The position numbers and the translations under genes were made by a program. The notes below the pieces were generated by a model that saw only the letters and a list, made by a program, of their open reading frames with translations, did not search any database and was not told the DNA's origin. Below, one piece after another: positions 1 through 5,520 of a stretch of 33,912 bases of DNA. The stretch spans positions 1 to 33,912 of the forward strand of contig CAJQTA010000063.1 in NCBI GenBank assembly GCA_905618895.1. The letters are read 5' to 3'. Origin of the DNA: an uncultured Candidatus Pelagibacter sp. (GTDB lineage: Bacteria > Pseudomonadota > Alphaproteobacteria > Pelagibacterales > Pelagibacteraceae). The stretch's first letter is position 1, and each line of letters starts with the position of its first letter.

Positions 1-76
1 GGGATTGTGATTTATCAAGCTTAGCAGTTAAATTAAGCGATAAACTTTCTTTAAAAAATAATCTAATATTACTCAT
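1..76 (-). CDS. rsmE: 16S rRNA m3U1498 methyltransferase RsmE, N-terminal fragment
   Basis: Partial gene cut by the window start. The first 25 codons, read leftwards from an ATG at 76, give MSNIRLFFKESLSLNLTAKL and then DKSQS. This fits the start of RsmE, where an R-L/I-F/Y strand is followed by a short hydrophobic strand and an acidic stretch leading into the HY(L) motif of the PUA-like domain. RsmE methylates N3 of U1498 in 16S rRNA. The start is divergent from the haloacid dehalogenase gene with only 17 bases between the two ATGs. In other alphaproteobacteria rsmE often lies close to ubiA, which here is about 5.4 kb away. The call rests on a short stretch; a plus-strand reading of the same bases looked less protein-like. 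Confidence 0.6.
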   Translation of the reverse strand, partial: MSNIRLFFKESLSLNLTAKLDKSQS

Positions 77-93
77 TAATTTTAATTTAATTT

Positions 94-765
94 ATGAAAA
101 ATATTAAAGCAATAATTTTTGATGCATATGGCACATTATTTGATGTCAATTCAGCAGCAGAAAAATGTAAAGATAAAATTGGTGATAAGTGGGAAGATTT
201 TGCAAATTACTGGCGAACTACTCAATTAGAATATACTTGGCTTAGAAGTTTAATGAATAGACATAAAGACTTTTGGCAAGTCACCGAAGACAGTTTAAAT
301 AAATCAATGAAGGCTTTTAAAATAGACTCTTCAATGAGGAGTGAATTATTAGACCTTTATAAAACACTTGCTACTTTTTCAGAGGTGCCAGAAGTTTTAA
401 AAAGTCTTAAAGACAAAAATTATAAAATAGGAATTCTTTCTAATGGGACACCTGCTCTTCTTAACGAATTAGTTAAGAATAACAAATTAGACAATCTATT
501 CGATGATATTTTTTCAATTGAAGAAGTTGGAATTTATAAACCAGATTCAAAAGTTTATGACATGCCAATTAAAAAATACAAAATACAAAAAAATGAAGTT
601 GCATTTTTGAGTGCAAATACTTGGGATGTATCTGGTGGCGGAAACTATGGTTACAGTTCTATTTGGGTAAATAGAAATAATAATATTTTTGATAATCTTG
701 ATTATTTACCAAAAATACAAATAACAAATTTAAAACAACTATTACCCAAAATAGAATCTAAATAA
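94..765 (+). CDS. (S)-2-haloacid dehalogenase, type II (HAD superfamily)
   Basis: A 223-residue HAD-superfamily hydrolase, close to the usual length for type II L-2-haloacid dehalogenases, which hydrolyse (S)-2-haloalkanoic acids to (R)-2-hydroxy acids in the cytoplasm. The active-site set known from the Pseudomonas enzyme can be placed almost residue for residue: nucleophile D10 in FDAYGTLFD, T14, R41, S115 in LSNG, K148 and Y154 in YKPDSKVY, and S172, N174 and D177 in LSANTWD. R41 and N174/D177 separate this subfamily from phosphatase-type HADs. It is convergent with bhmT, two bases away, and shares a very short divergent promoter region with rsmE. The natural substrate is not shown by the sequence; a natural haloacid or another 2-substituted acid is possible. 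Confidence 0.85.
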   Translation: MKNIKAIIFDAYGTLFDVNSAAEKCKDKIGDKWEDFANYWRTTQLEYTWLRSLMNRHKDFWQVTEDSLNKSMKAFKIDSSMRSELLDLYKTLATFSEVPEVLKSLKDKNYKIGILSNGTPALLNELVKNNKLDNLFDDIFSIEEVGIYKPDSKVYDMPIKKYKIQKNEVAFLSANTWDVSGGGNYGYSSIWVNRNNNIFDNLDYLPKIQITNLKQLLPKIESK

Positions 766-767
766 AC

Positions 768-1844
768 CTAAGCCTTATCTCCATATTCAGTCATATGTTT
801 GGGAATTCTTTTATTTTTTCCATACATAAAATGATTTTCCATATTTTCTCTATATTTGCTTGCAGGTACTTTTAATCCTACAGATTCAGCAATCTCTCTA
901 ATTAACATTGGATTAGCTCCACAACACACTCCAAGGTAATTTATACCTAAATCATTTGCTGTTTTTGCAAATTGTCCAACTTCATATCTGTTGCAAAAAT
1001 GTGGATCTAATGCTGTTGGAAATGTTCTTCCATGTGGTGATGGGCACTGACAGTTACTTCTATCCGGTAGGTTAAAAAATGTTGGATAATCTTCACTTGT
1101 TCTATACGGAATAGGTAGAGCACCTACATGACACTTCACAGCTTTTCTTATCTCCTTTAAAAAAGGAAGCATCGTTGAAGGACCTCTAAAACAATTTAAA
1201 CCAACTACATCTGCACCTAGTTGCTCTAACTCCTTACAAGTATCTACTACAGATTTTCCATCTCTCATTACATTTTCACCCATTGGAGAAATTGTTAGAA
1301 CTGTTGGTAGGCCTGTTTTCTTCATTATCTCTAATGCTTTAAATGCTTCTTCTGCATAATAGAAAGTTTCACCAATCAACATGTCTGCACCTTCCTCAAC
1401 AGCCCATCCAATCATTTCAAAAAACATAGACTCAACTACTTTTTGAGATTCTTTATCATTGTGCTTCCAAATATTTGAGTTTGAAATATTACCTGCCATT
1501 AAATTAGGCCTACTTCCTTGATTGAAGTGTCGCTTTGGTGAATCTACTGCAACCTTTTTTGCGATTTTTAACGCTGAACGATTTAAAGGTTCAAGAAGTT
1601 CCTCTTTACCAATAACACGCATTTTTTCTCTATGTCCATTATAAGTAAAGGCCTCAACAATATCTGAACCCGCATGTTGAAATTCTCTATGCAAATTCTC
1701 TAAGACCTCCGGATGGTCCAACGACACCATTGGAACAAATTCTCCAGATGCCATGTAACCACGCCTTTCTATTTCAAATAAAAAACCTTCAGCGCATATA
1801 ACAGGTCCATTATCTAATCTTTCTTTTAATCTATTTGTGCTCAT
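768..1844 (-). CDS. bhmT: Betaine--homocysteine S-methyltransferase
   Basis: A 358-residue homocysteine S-methyltransferase-fold protein, predicted to move a methyl group from glycine betaine (or a related donor) to homocysteine, giving methionine and dimethylglycine. The zinc and thiol binding set is visible: C218 in GLNCFRG and the pair C307-C308 in GVCCGANP. An N-terminal E-G-F-L-F-E-I-E-R-R-G segment follows the barrel start. This fold class also includes B12-independent MetE-like mini enzymes and other donors, but length and motifs fit the BHMT group found in SAR11. The ATG at 1844 has GGAG seven bases upstream, and that GGAG is inside a perfect hairpin (see 1846-1874). The leader carries two SAM-binding riboswitch candidates, which fits a methionine-making enzyme switched off by SAM. 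The start overlaps a 24-codon upstream ORF by 14 bases. Confidence 0.9.
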   Translation of the reverse strand: MSTNRLKERLDNGPVICAEGFLFEIERRGYMASGEFVPMVSLDHPEVLENLHREFQHAGSDIVEAFTYNGHREKMRVIGKEELLEPLNRSALKIAKKVAVDSPKRHFNQGSRPNLMAGNISNSNIWKHNDKESQKVVESMFFEMIGWAVEEGADMLIGETFYYAEEAFKALEIMKKTGLPTVLTISPMGENVMRDGKSVVDTCKELEQLGADVVGLNCFRGPSTMLPFLKEIRKAVKCHVGALPIPYRTSEDYPTFFNLPDRSNCQCPSPHGRTFPTALDPHFCNRYEVGQFAKTANDLGINYLGVCCGANPMLIREIAESVGLKVPASKYRENMENHFMYGKNKRIPKHMTEYGDKA

Positions 1845-1905
1845 TTTTTTTCTCCAAGTTTTTTGGAGAAAAAAGGTAACGTTTTAACAAGAGGGTTAAG
1901 TTCAT
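1831..1905 (-). CDS. 24-codon upstream ORF in the bhmT leader
   Basis: ATG at 1905, stop TAG at 1833-1831. The peptide begins MNLTLLLKRYLFSPKN and ends LEKKNEHK. It starts 11 bases after the GGAG that ends the SAM-V aptamer candidate, so that ribosome-binding site serves this ORF rather than bhmT, whose ATG is about 70 bases further on in a different frame. The ORF runs through the hairpin that hides the bhmT ribosome-binding site and stops 14 bases inside bhmT, the usual geometry for translational coupling. The peptide has no Met run and no recognisable domain, so it probably acts through being translated rather than as a product. Expression is inferred from layout only. Confidence 0.5.
   Translation of the reverse strand: MNLTLLLKRYLFSPKNLEKKNEHK
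1846..1874 (-). promoter_or_regulatory. Hairpin hiding the bhmT ribosome-binding site
   Basis: A perfect 12-bp inverted repeat: 1846-1857 pairs with 1863-1874 around a 5-base loop (1858-1862). In the minus-strand RNA the 3' arm is UUGGAGAAAAAA, which holds the GGAG used by bhmT. When folded it should block bhmT initiation. It is followed by A residues and then the start codon, not by U residues, so it is not a minus-strand terminator. A ribosome translating the upstream ORF (1905-1831) would melt it. Confidence 0.65.
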
Positions 1906-1916
1906 AGGCCTCTTTT

Positions 1917-1970
1917 CTCCTTTTTAGTGCTTAAGCAAATGCAGGGTGCACAATACAGTTCAAATACCCG
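1917..1970 (-). promoter_or_regulatory. SAM-V riboswitch aptamer (second SAM aptamer of the tandem)
   Basis: Minus-strand RNA contains a stem GGGU (1969-1966) with ACCC (1947-1944). Its loop, UUUGAACUGUAUUGUGC, resembles the SAM-II/SAM-V binding loop. A pseudoknot pairs GUGC (1951-1948) with GCAC (1930-1927), which is followed directly by UAAAAA and GGAG (1920-1917). The core matches the SAM-V class known from marine bacteria, which shares the SAM-II ligand core and ends in a Shine-Dalgarno sequence, so ligand binding should block ribosome access. The blocked site lies before the 24-codon upstream ORF. It could also be read as a divergent second SAM-II aptamer. Confidence 0.8.
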
Positions 1971-1990
1971 GTTTAAATTTTGAAAATTTC

Positions 1991-2035
1991 AAAAAAAAAC
2001 CACCGACTAAAGCGATGGTTGAAGTGTCGCTTTAG
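1991..2035 (-). terminator. Riboswitch-controlled terminator/antiterminator
   Basis: Two exclusive folds are visible on the minus strand. The antiterminator is a perfect 9-bp pairing of CUAAAGCGA (2035-2027) with UCGCUUUAG (2015-2007). The terminator pairs AACCAUCG (2020-2013) with CGGUGGUU (2005-1998) around a 7-base loop, with one U-G pair, and runs into a U-tract (1999-1991). The 2013-2015 bases belong to both stems. The 5' arm of the antiterminator is the 3' edge of the SAM-II aptamer, so SAM binding should withhold it and favour termination. Confidence 0.75.
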
Positions 2036-2080
2036 CAGGATTTATAAAGCGCTCCGCAATTTAACTTAAATCAGCGCTAT
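2027..2080 (-). promoter_or_regulatory. SAM-II riboswitch aptamer upstream of bhmT
   Basis: Minus-strand RNA reads AGCGCU-GAUUUAA, then a U/A-rich loop, then UUGCGG-AGCGCU, followed by UUAUAAAUCCUGCUAAAGC. P1 is the AGCGCU/AGCGCU pair, the loop starts with the SAM-II signature GAUUUAA, and the pseudoknot P2 can pair GCGG (2057-2054) with CUGC (2038-2035) next to the conserved GCUAAA. This is the SAM-II layout typical of alphaproteobacterial methionine genes. It is placed right at the expected RNA 5' end and upstream of a SAM-V-like aptamer; a SAM-II/SAM-V tandem before bhmT has been reported in SAR11. Confidence 0.88.
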
Positions 2081-2084
2081 TCTA

Positions 2085-2090
2085 TTTATA
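2085..2090 (-). promoter_or_regulatory. Likely -10 box of the bhmT leader promoter
   Basis: Minus-strand TATAAA preceded by TGTG (extended -10 type), ending five bases before the first base of the SAM-II stem. A start site near 2078-2080 would put the aptamer at the RNA 5' end. No good -35 box is visible 16-18 bases upstream. Confidence 0.4.
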
Positions 2091-2138
2091 CACATTTAAT
2101 AAATGAAAGATACGGTAATTAATGGTGTAACTTAGATA

Positions 2139-2498
2139 CTATCTAATTCTATTTTCTTCAAAATTTTTATTTAATTTTACTGAAATTGTACGTGTATTTC
2201 TTTTATTCCATTCTGAAAAAGATTTTAATATTGGCATAACCGAAAGGCCAAATTCTGTAAGTGAATACTCAACATTTGGTGGCATTATTTGAATGACTTT
2301 TCTATTAACTATTCCATCAGCCTCTAACTCTTTAAGCTGTTTAGATAGCATTTGTTGTGTAATGGTTTTCAATACTTTTTTAAACCCACCAAATCTCATT
2401 TTTTTTTTTTGTAGTAAGCCAAACAAGATCCTAATTTTCCATTTACCTCCAAGGAAGTAAACTGCTCTTTCTGCTGGACAATCTATTAAGTTTTTCAT
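2139..2498 (-). CDS. HxlR-family winged-helix transcriptional regulator
   Basis: A 119-residue protein that is almost entirely an HxlR-type winged helix. It opens with the family signature DCPAERAVYFLGGKWKIRIL, has a recognition helix around QQMLSKQLKELEADGIV (residues 48-64), and ends with the wing and dimer helix (YSLTEFGLSVMPILKSFSEW). The only cysteine is C7, at the conserved N-terminal position used as a redox or quinone sensor in YodB and QorR-like members. It is divergent from a redox operon that ends in a quinone oxidoreductase, so it probably represses that operon and itself and releases DNA on oxidative or electrophile stress. The ATG at 2498 is the natural start. The downstream bhmT appears to have its own promoter. 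Function is inferred from family and neighbourhood. Confidence 0.88.
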   Translation of the reverse strand: MKNLIDCPAERAVYFLGGKWKIRILFGLLQKKKMRFGGFKKVLKTITQQMLSKQLKELEADGIVNRKVIQIMPPNVEYSLTEFGLSVMPILKSFSEWNKRNTRTISVKLNKNFEENRIR

Positions 2499-2511
2499 GG
2501 TATGTTTTTGT

Positions 2512-2521
2512 ATACTAGTAT
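2512..2521. promoter_or_regulatory. Palindromic operator candidate for the HxlR regulator
   Basis: A perfect 10-base palindrome, ATACTAGTAT, lies 13 bases upstream of the regulator's ATG and about 70 bases upstream of the CDGSH gene, in the only shared intergenic region (2499-2592). Dimeric HxlR proteins bind short AT-rich palindromes in such positions. A chance palindrome in AT-rich DNA cannot be excluded. Confidence 0.35.
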
Positions 2522-2592
2522 GATTATTATGTGTTATTGCATTATTGATAACAAAGCATTATGTACAAGTCAAATAAATTGAAAGGGTAAAT

Positions 2593-2832
2593 ATGACCAA
2601 AGGAGAAAGAGCGGGCGATAGTGCAATCGCTGTTGAAGTTGAAAAAGATAAATCTTATTATTGGTGTTCATGTGGAAAGAGTACAAAGCAACCTTTTTGT
2701 GACGGATCACATAAAGGTACAGAATTTACGCCGCTGGCATACAAGGCTGAAGAAACTAAAAAAATGTTTTTTTGTGCTTGTAAACAAACTAACAATCCGC
2801 CATTTTGTGACGGATCACATAACAAAAAATAA
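2593..2832 (+). CDS. Dual CDGSH iron-sulfur domain protein
   Basis: A 79-residue soluble protein built from two CDGSH motifs. The first has C25, C27, C36 and H40 (WCSCGKSTKQPFCDGSH); the second has C61, C63, C72 and H76 (FCACKQTNNPPFCDGSH). Each 3-Cys/1-His set should hold a 2Fe-2S cluster, as in mitoNEET-type and CISD3-like proteins, which take part in redox sensing or cluster and electron transfer. No membrane anchor is present. It is the first gene of a plus-strand operon with DoxX, pirin and quinone oxidoreductase genes, divergent from an HxlR regulator. GAAAGG lies a few bases before the ATG. The cluster type is family knowledge; the partner is unknown. Confidence 0.9.
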   Translation: MTKGERAGDSAIAVEVEKDKSYYWCSCGKSTKQPFCDGSHKGTEFTPLAYKAEETKKMFFCACKQTNNPPFCDGSHNKK

Positions 2833-2840
2833 AGGATAGA

Positions 2841-3251
2841 ATGCAAAATTTAAATAATAAAGTTAATAATTTTTTTTCAAATATAGATGCATTAGCTTCT
2901 TTATTTTTTAGATTTGGAATAGGAATAGCTTTTATAATTCATGGTCTAGGTAAATTTCCTTTACCTCCTCAAGGATTAATTGAATATTTTAGCTTATCGC
3001 CTGCTCTCGCATCTTTAGTTGCTTTATCAGAATTATTAGCAGGATTAATATTAATCATTAGTGGCTTTATTAAAAATCCTTTTGGAAACTTGCTGACAAG
3101 GCTAGCTGGATTAATGATTGTTATTATGATGATTAATATATTTGCTATTGCACATCCAGACTGGTTCATCACAACAAAACTATTTACTAGTGAACAAATA
3201 TTTCTTTTAATTGGTGGAATTTATTTTCTAATTAAAGGTAATCGAACATAA
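2841..3251 (+). CDS. DoxX-family membrane protein
   Basis: A 136-residue integral membrane protein with about four hydrophobic helices (roughly 19-37, 57-75, 86-106, 117-133). The pattern FRFGIGIAFIIHGLGKF after the first helix is typical of DoxX/SURF4-like proteins. Family members have been linked to thiosulfate:quinone oxidoreduction and to redox stress functions in the cytoplasmic membrane, but many have no known activity. It starts 8 bases after the CDGSH gene with AAAGGA upstream and ends 2 bases before the pirin gene, so the three are likely co-transcribed. Placement between a 2Fe-2S protein and a quinone reductase suggests a role in quinone or thiol redox balance. Confidence 0.8.
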   Translation: MQNLNNKVNNFFSNIDALASLFFRFGIGIAFIIHGLGKFPLPPQGLIEYFSLSPALASLVALSELLAGLILIISGFIKNPFGNLLTRLAGLMIVIMMINIFAIAHPDWFITTKLFTSEQIFLLIGGIYFLIKGNRT

Positions 3252-3253
3252 AT

Positions 3254-4093
3254 ATGGGTCAAATCGAAGTAAAAAAAATAATAGAACCCGTTGCGGCATC
3301 AGATGGTGCTGGGGTTAAACTAAAGAGAAGTATTGGTACTCATCTTATTGATTATCATGATCCTTTTTTAATGTTGGATGAGTTTGGTTCTGAAAATAAA
3401 GATGATTATATCGGAGGCTTCCCTCCCCACCCTCATAGAGGAATTGAGACAGTTACTTATATGTTAAGTGGTGAATTTGAGCACGAGGATAGCACCGGTG
3501 CTAAAGGTAGAATGTCTTCAGGAGATGTTCAGTGGATGAAAACTGGTGGTGGAATAATTCATTCTGAAATGCCTGCAATGACAGAAGGTAAGCTACATGG
3601 TTTTCAATTGTGGATAAATATGCCTGCTAAATTAAAAATGAACAAACCTGAGTACATTTATATTGATGCAGATAAAATGAGTACTCATAAAGATGCCGAT
3701 AAAACTGTCAAAGTAATTGCTGGAAAATTTGAAAGTGCAGAGGGACCAGTTAAGGGCCACAACGTTGAACCTGTTTACTTTGATGTAGAGATTAAAGAAG
3801 GTAAAGAGTTTAGTTTTAATCTTCCTTCAACACATAATTCTTTAATTTACTTAATTGATGGAGAAATTAAGGTTGGAGATCAAAACCATGACCAAGCTAA
3901 AAACTCTACTTTAATTATCCTAACTAGAGGAGAAAAGTTGAAAGTTTCTAGCTTAACTAAAGCTAAATTTTTATTAATATCAGGAAAACCAATTGGCGAG
4001 CATATTGCAAGAGGTGGTCCATTTGTAATGAATACTAAAGCAGAGATATTGCAAGCAGTGCAAGATTATCATAATGGTACATTTGTAAAATAA
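3254..4093 (+). CDS. Pirin-family bicupin protein
   Basis: A 279-residue protein with the two-cupin architecture of pirins. The N-terminal cupin carries the metal set H59, H61, H103 and E105, within PPHPHRGIETVTYMLSG and TGGGIIHSEMP. The C-terminal cupin (about 150-265) ends with GKPIGEHIARGGPFVMNT, a common pirin tail. Bacterial pirins bind Fe and some (YhhW type) act as quercetin 2,3-dioxygenases; others bind redox enzymes or regulators. The stop codon overlaps the next start (TAATG), so it is probably translationally coupled to the quinone oxidoreductase. The actual substrate cannot be read from sequence. Confidence 0.92.
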   Translation: MGQIEVKKIIEPVAASDGAGVKLKRSIGTHLIDYHDPFLMLDEFGSENKDDYIGGFPPHPHRGIETVTYMLSGEFEHEDSTGAKGRMSSGDVQWMKTGGGIIHSEMPAMTEGKLHGFQLWINMPAKLKMNKPEYIYIDADKMSTHKDADKTVKVIAGKFESAEGPVKGHNVEPVYFDVEIKEGKEFSFNLPSTHNSLIYLIDGEIKVGDQNHDQAKNSTLIILTRGEKLKVSSLTKAKFLLISGKPIGEHIARGGPFVMNTKAEILQAVQDYHNGTFVK

Positions 4094-5067
4094 TGAAAAA
4101 AATTGAAATAGAAAAATTTGGTAGTCCTGAAACTTTACAGATCAGAGATGTTGAAATCGGAAAGCCAGGTCCAAAAGAAGTTCTTATAAAAAATTTATCA
4201 ATTGGTCTTAATTATATTGATGTTTATCATCGAACAGGCTTGTACCCTATTCCTCTACCAAGTGGAATTGGTCTAGAAGCTTGTGGAATAATTGAAGAAA
4301 TAGGTTCTGAGGTAGATCTATTTAAAGTTGGTGATAGAGTAGCTCACTCTTCAATGCCAATTGGCAGTTATTCTGAAAAACAATTATTTCCTCAAGAGAA
4401 ACTAGTTTTAGTTCCGGAGAAAATTTCAGATGAAATTGCATCTTGTATTATGCTTAAAGGAATTACTGCTGAATATTTATTACACAGAGCTTACCCAATT
4501 AAAAAAGGTGATAAAGTTTTATACCATGCGGCAGCTGGTGGTGTTGGCCAAATTTTATGCCAGTGGGCTAATGCATTAGGAGCTGAAGTTATTGGCACAG
4601 TTGGTTCTAAAGAAAAAGAAGATATTGCTAAAAAAAATGGTTGTCATCACGTAATAAATTATACTGATACAAACTTTGTTGAAGAAGTAGAAAAGATTGT
4701 AGGTAAAAATGGAGTTGATGTTGTCTATGACGGTGTTGGCATAAAAACATTTGATGGATCAATCGAAACATTAAAAGTCAGAGGCATGATGGTCGCTTTC
4801 GGTAATGCATCAGGTTACGTTGATACTATAGATGTTAAGAAACATATTAATGCAAAAGGTTTATTTTTTACTCGTCCATCTATCGCTCACTATACAGCTA
4901 CAAGAGAAGAATTAGTGGGGTCTGCAAAAAAAGTTTTTGATGCAGTATTATCTGGCAAAGTTAAAGTCGTAATTTTTAAAAAATATTTTTTAAGTGAGGC
5001 AAGAAAAGCTCATGAAGAGTTAGAGGCAAGATTATTAACTGGGCCTGCTGTGATTATTCCTAATTAA
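4093..5067 (+). CDS. NADPH:quinone oxidoreductase (zeta-crystallin type MDR)
   Basis: A 324-residue medium-chain reductase of the quinone oxidoreductase branch. The signature NYIDVYHRTGLYP (residues 40-52) is typical of QOR enzymes, and the nucleotide site AAAGGVG is at 146-152. The structural and catalytic zinc ligands of alcohol dehydrogenases are absent, as expected for this branch. It should reduce quinones, or similar enones, with NADPH in the cytoplasm. It is the last gene of the HxlR-linked operon, which parallels QorR-controlled qor genes in other bacteria. The end overlaps the convergent DUF2721 gene by four bases. Confidence 0.9.
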   Translation: MKKIEIEKFGSPETLQIRDVEIGKPGPKEVLIKNLSIGLNYIDVYHRTGLYPIPLPSGIGLEACGIIEEIGSEVDLFKVGDRVAHSSMPIGSYSEKQLFPQEKLVLVPEKISDEIASCIMLKGITAEYLLHRAYPIKKGDKVLYHAAAGGVGQILCQWANALGAEVIGTVGSKEKEDIAKKNGCHHVINYTDTNFVEEVEKIVGKNGVDVVYDGVGIKTFDGSIETLKVRGMMVAFGNASGYVDTIDVKKHINAKGLFFTRPSIAHYTATREELVGSAKKVFDAVLSGKVKVVIFKKYFLSEARKAHEELEARLLTGPAVIIPN

Positions 5068-5468
5068 TCTAAATCAACATCCATATCAGACATATGTAAT
5101 TTAAGAGCATTTGTTGAAACCTGAAGTTCTCTAACAAAAATGATGATAGAAACCATCATTGATATGCAACAAGATCCAAAAATTATTCTTGCTACAAAAA
5201 TTTCATTTAGATAAAGAGCAAAAACAGTTAACAAATTAAATAAAAGACCAAATGCAGCAAACATGATCGTCCATTTTAATAAAACAATTCTTCCACTTAG
5301 GTTTATAAATTGTTTTTTCCACTCGGGTGGAATATGGTTTTCATAAACATGTTCGTCATGTAGTTGCCGAATTAGCTTACTTAATGAGTGAAATCTATTG
5401 CTATAAATATTCATTAATAGCGGAATAGCTGGAAACATTAGAGCTGTTACTGTGTAATCTATATTCAT
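5064..5468 (-). CDS. DUF2721 membrane protein
   Basis: A 134-residue protein with an N-terminal hydrophobic segment (about 7-22), a basic cytoplasmic stretch (SNRFHSLSKLIRQLHDE, 24-40), and two closely spaced membrane helices (about 64-86 and 92-111). The layout, with NRF...I/LR after helix one, matches the DUF2721 family. Its function is unknown. It stands alone, convergent with the quinone oxidoreductase gene and divergent from ubiA with 52 bases between starts. Confidence 0.65.
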   Translation of the reverse strand: MNIDYTVTALMFPAIPLLMNIYSNRFHSLSKLIRQLHDEHVYENHIPPEWKKQFINLSGRIVLLKWTIMFAAFGLLFNLLTVFALYLNEIFVARIIFGSCCISMMVSIIIFVRELQVSTNALKLHMSDMDVDLD

Positions 5469-5520
5469 ACGAATCAGTTTGATTATGAAACTAGGCTTTG
5501 CTATTTACAAGTAAATTATT

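Noticed and set aside
3-104. A plus-strand open frame at the window start, overlapping the dehalogenase start
   Set aside because: Its translation has no recognisable pattern, while the minus-strand reading fits the N terminus of RsmE.
1846-1874. The perfect hairpin as a terminator of the bhmT leader
   Set aside because: On the minus strand it is followed by A residues and the bhmT start codon, not a U-tract. On the plus strand it would lie between convergent genes but also lacks a proper T-run.
2658-2846. Antisense ORF across the CDGSH gene
   Set aside because: It is created by the repeated CDGSH codons on the other strand and resembles no protein.
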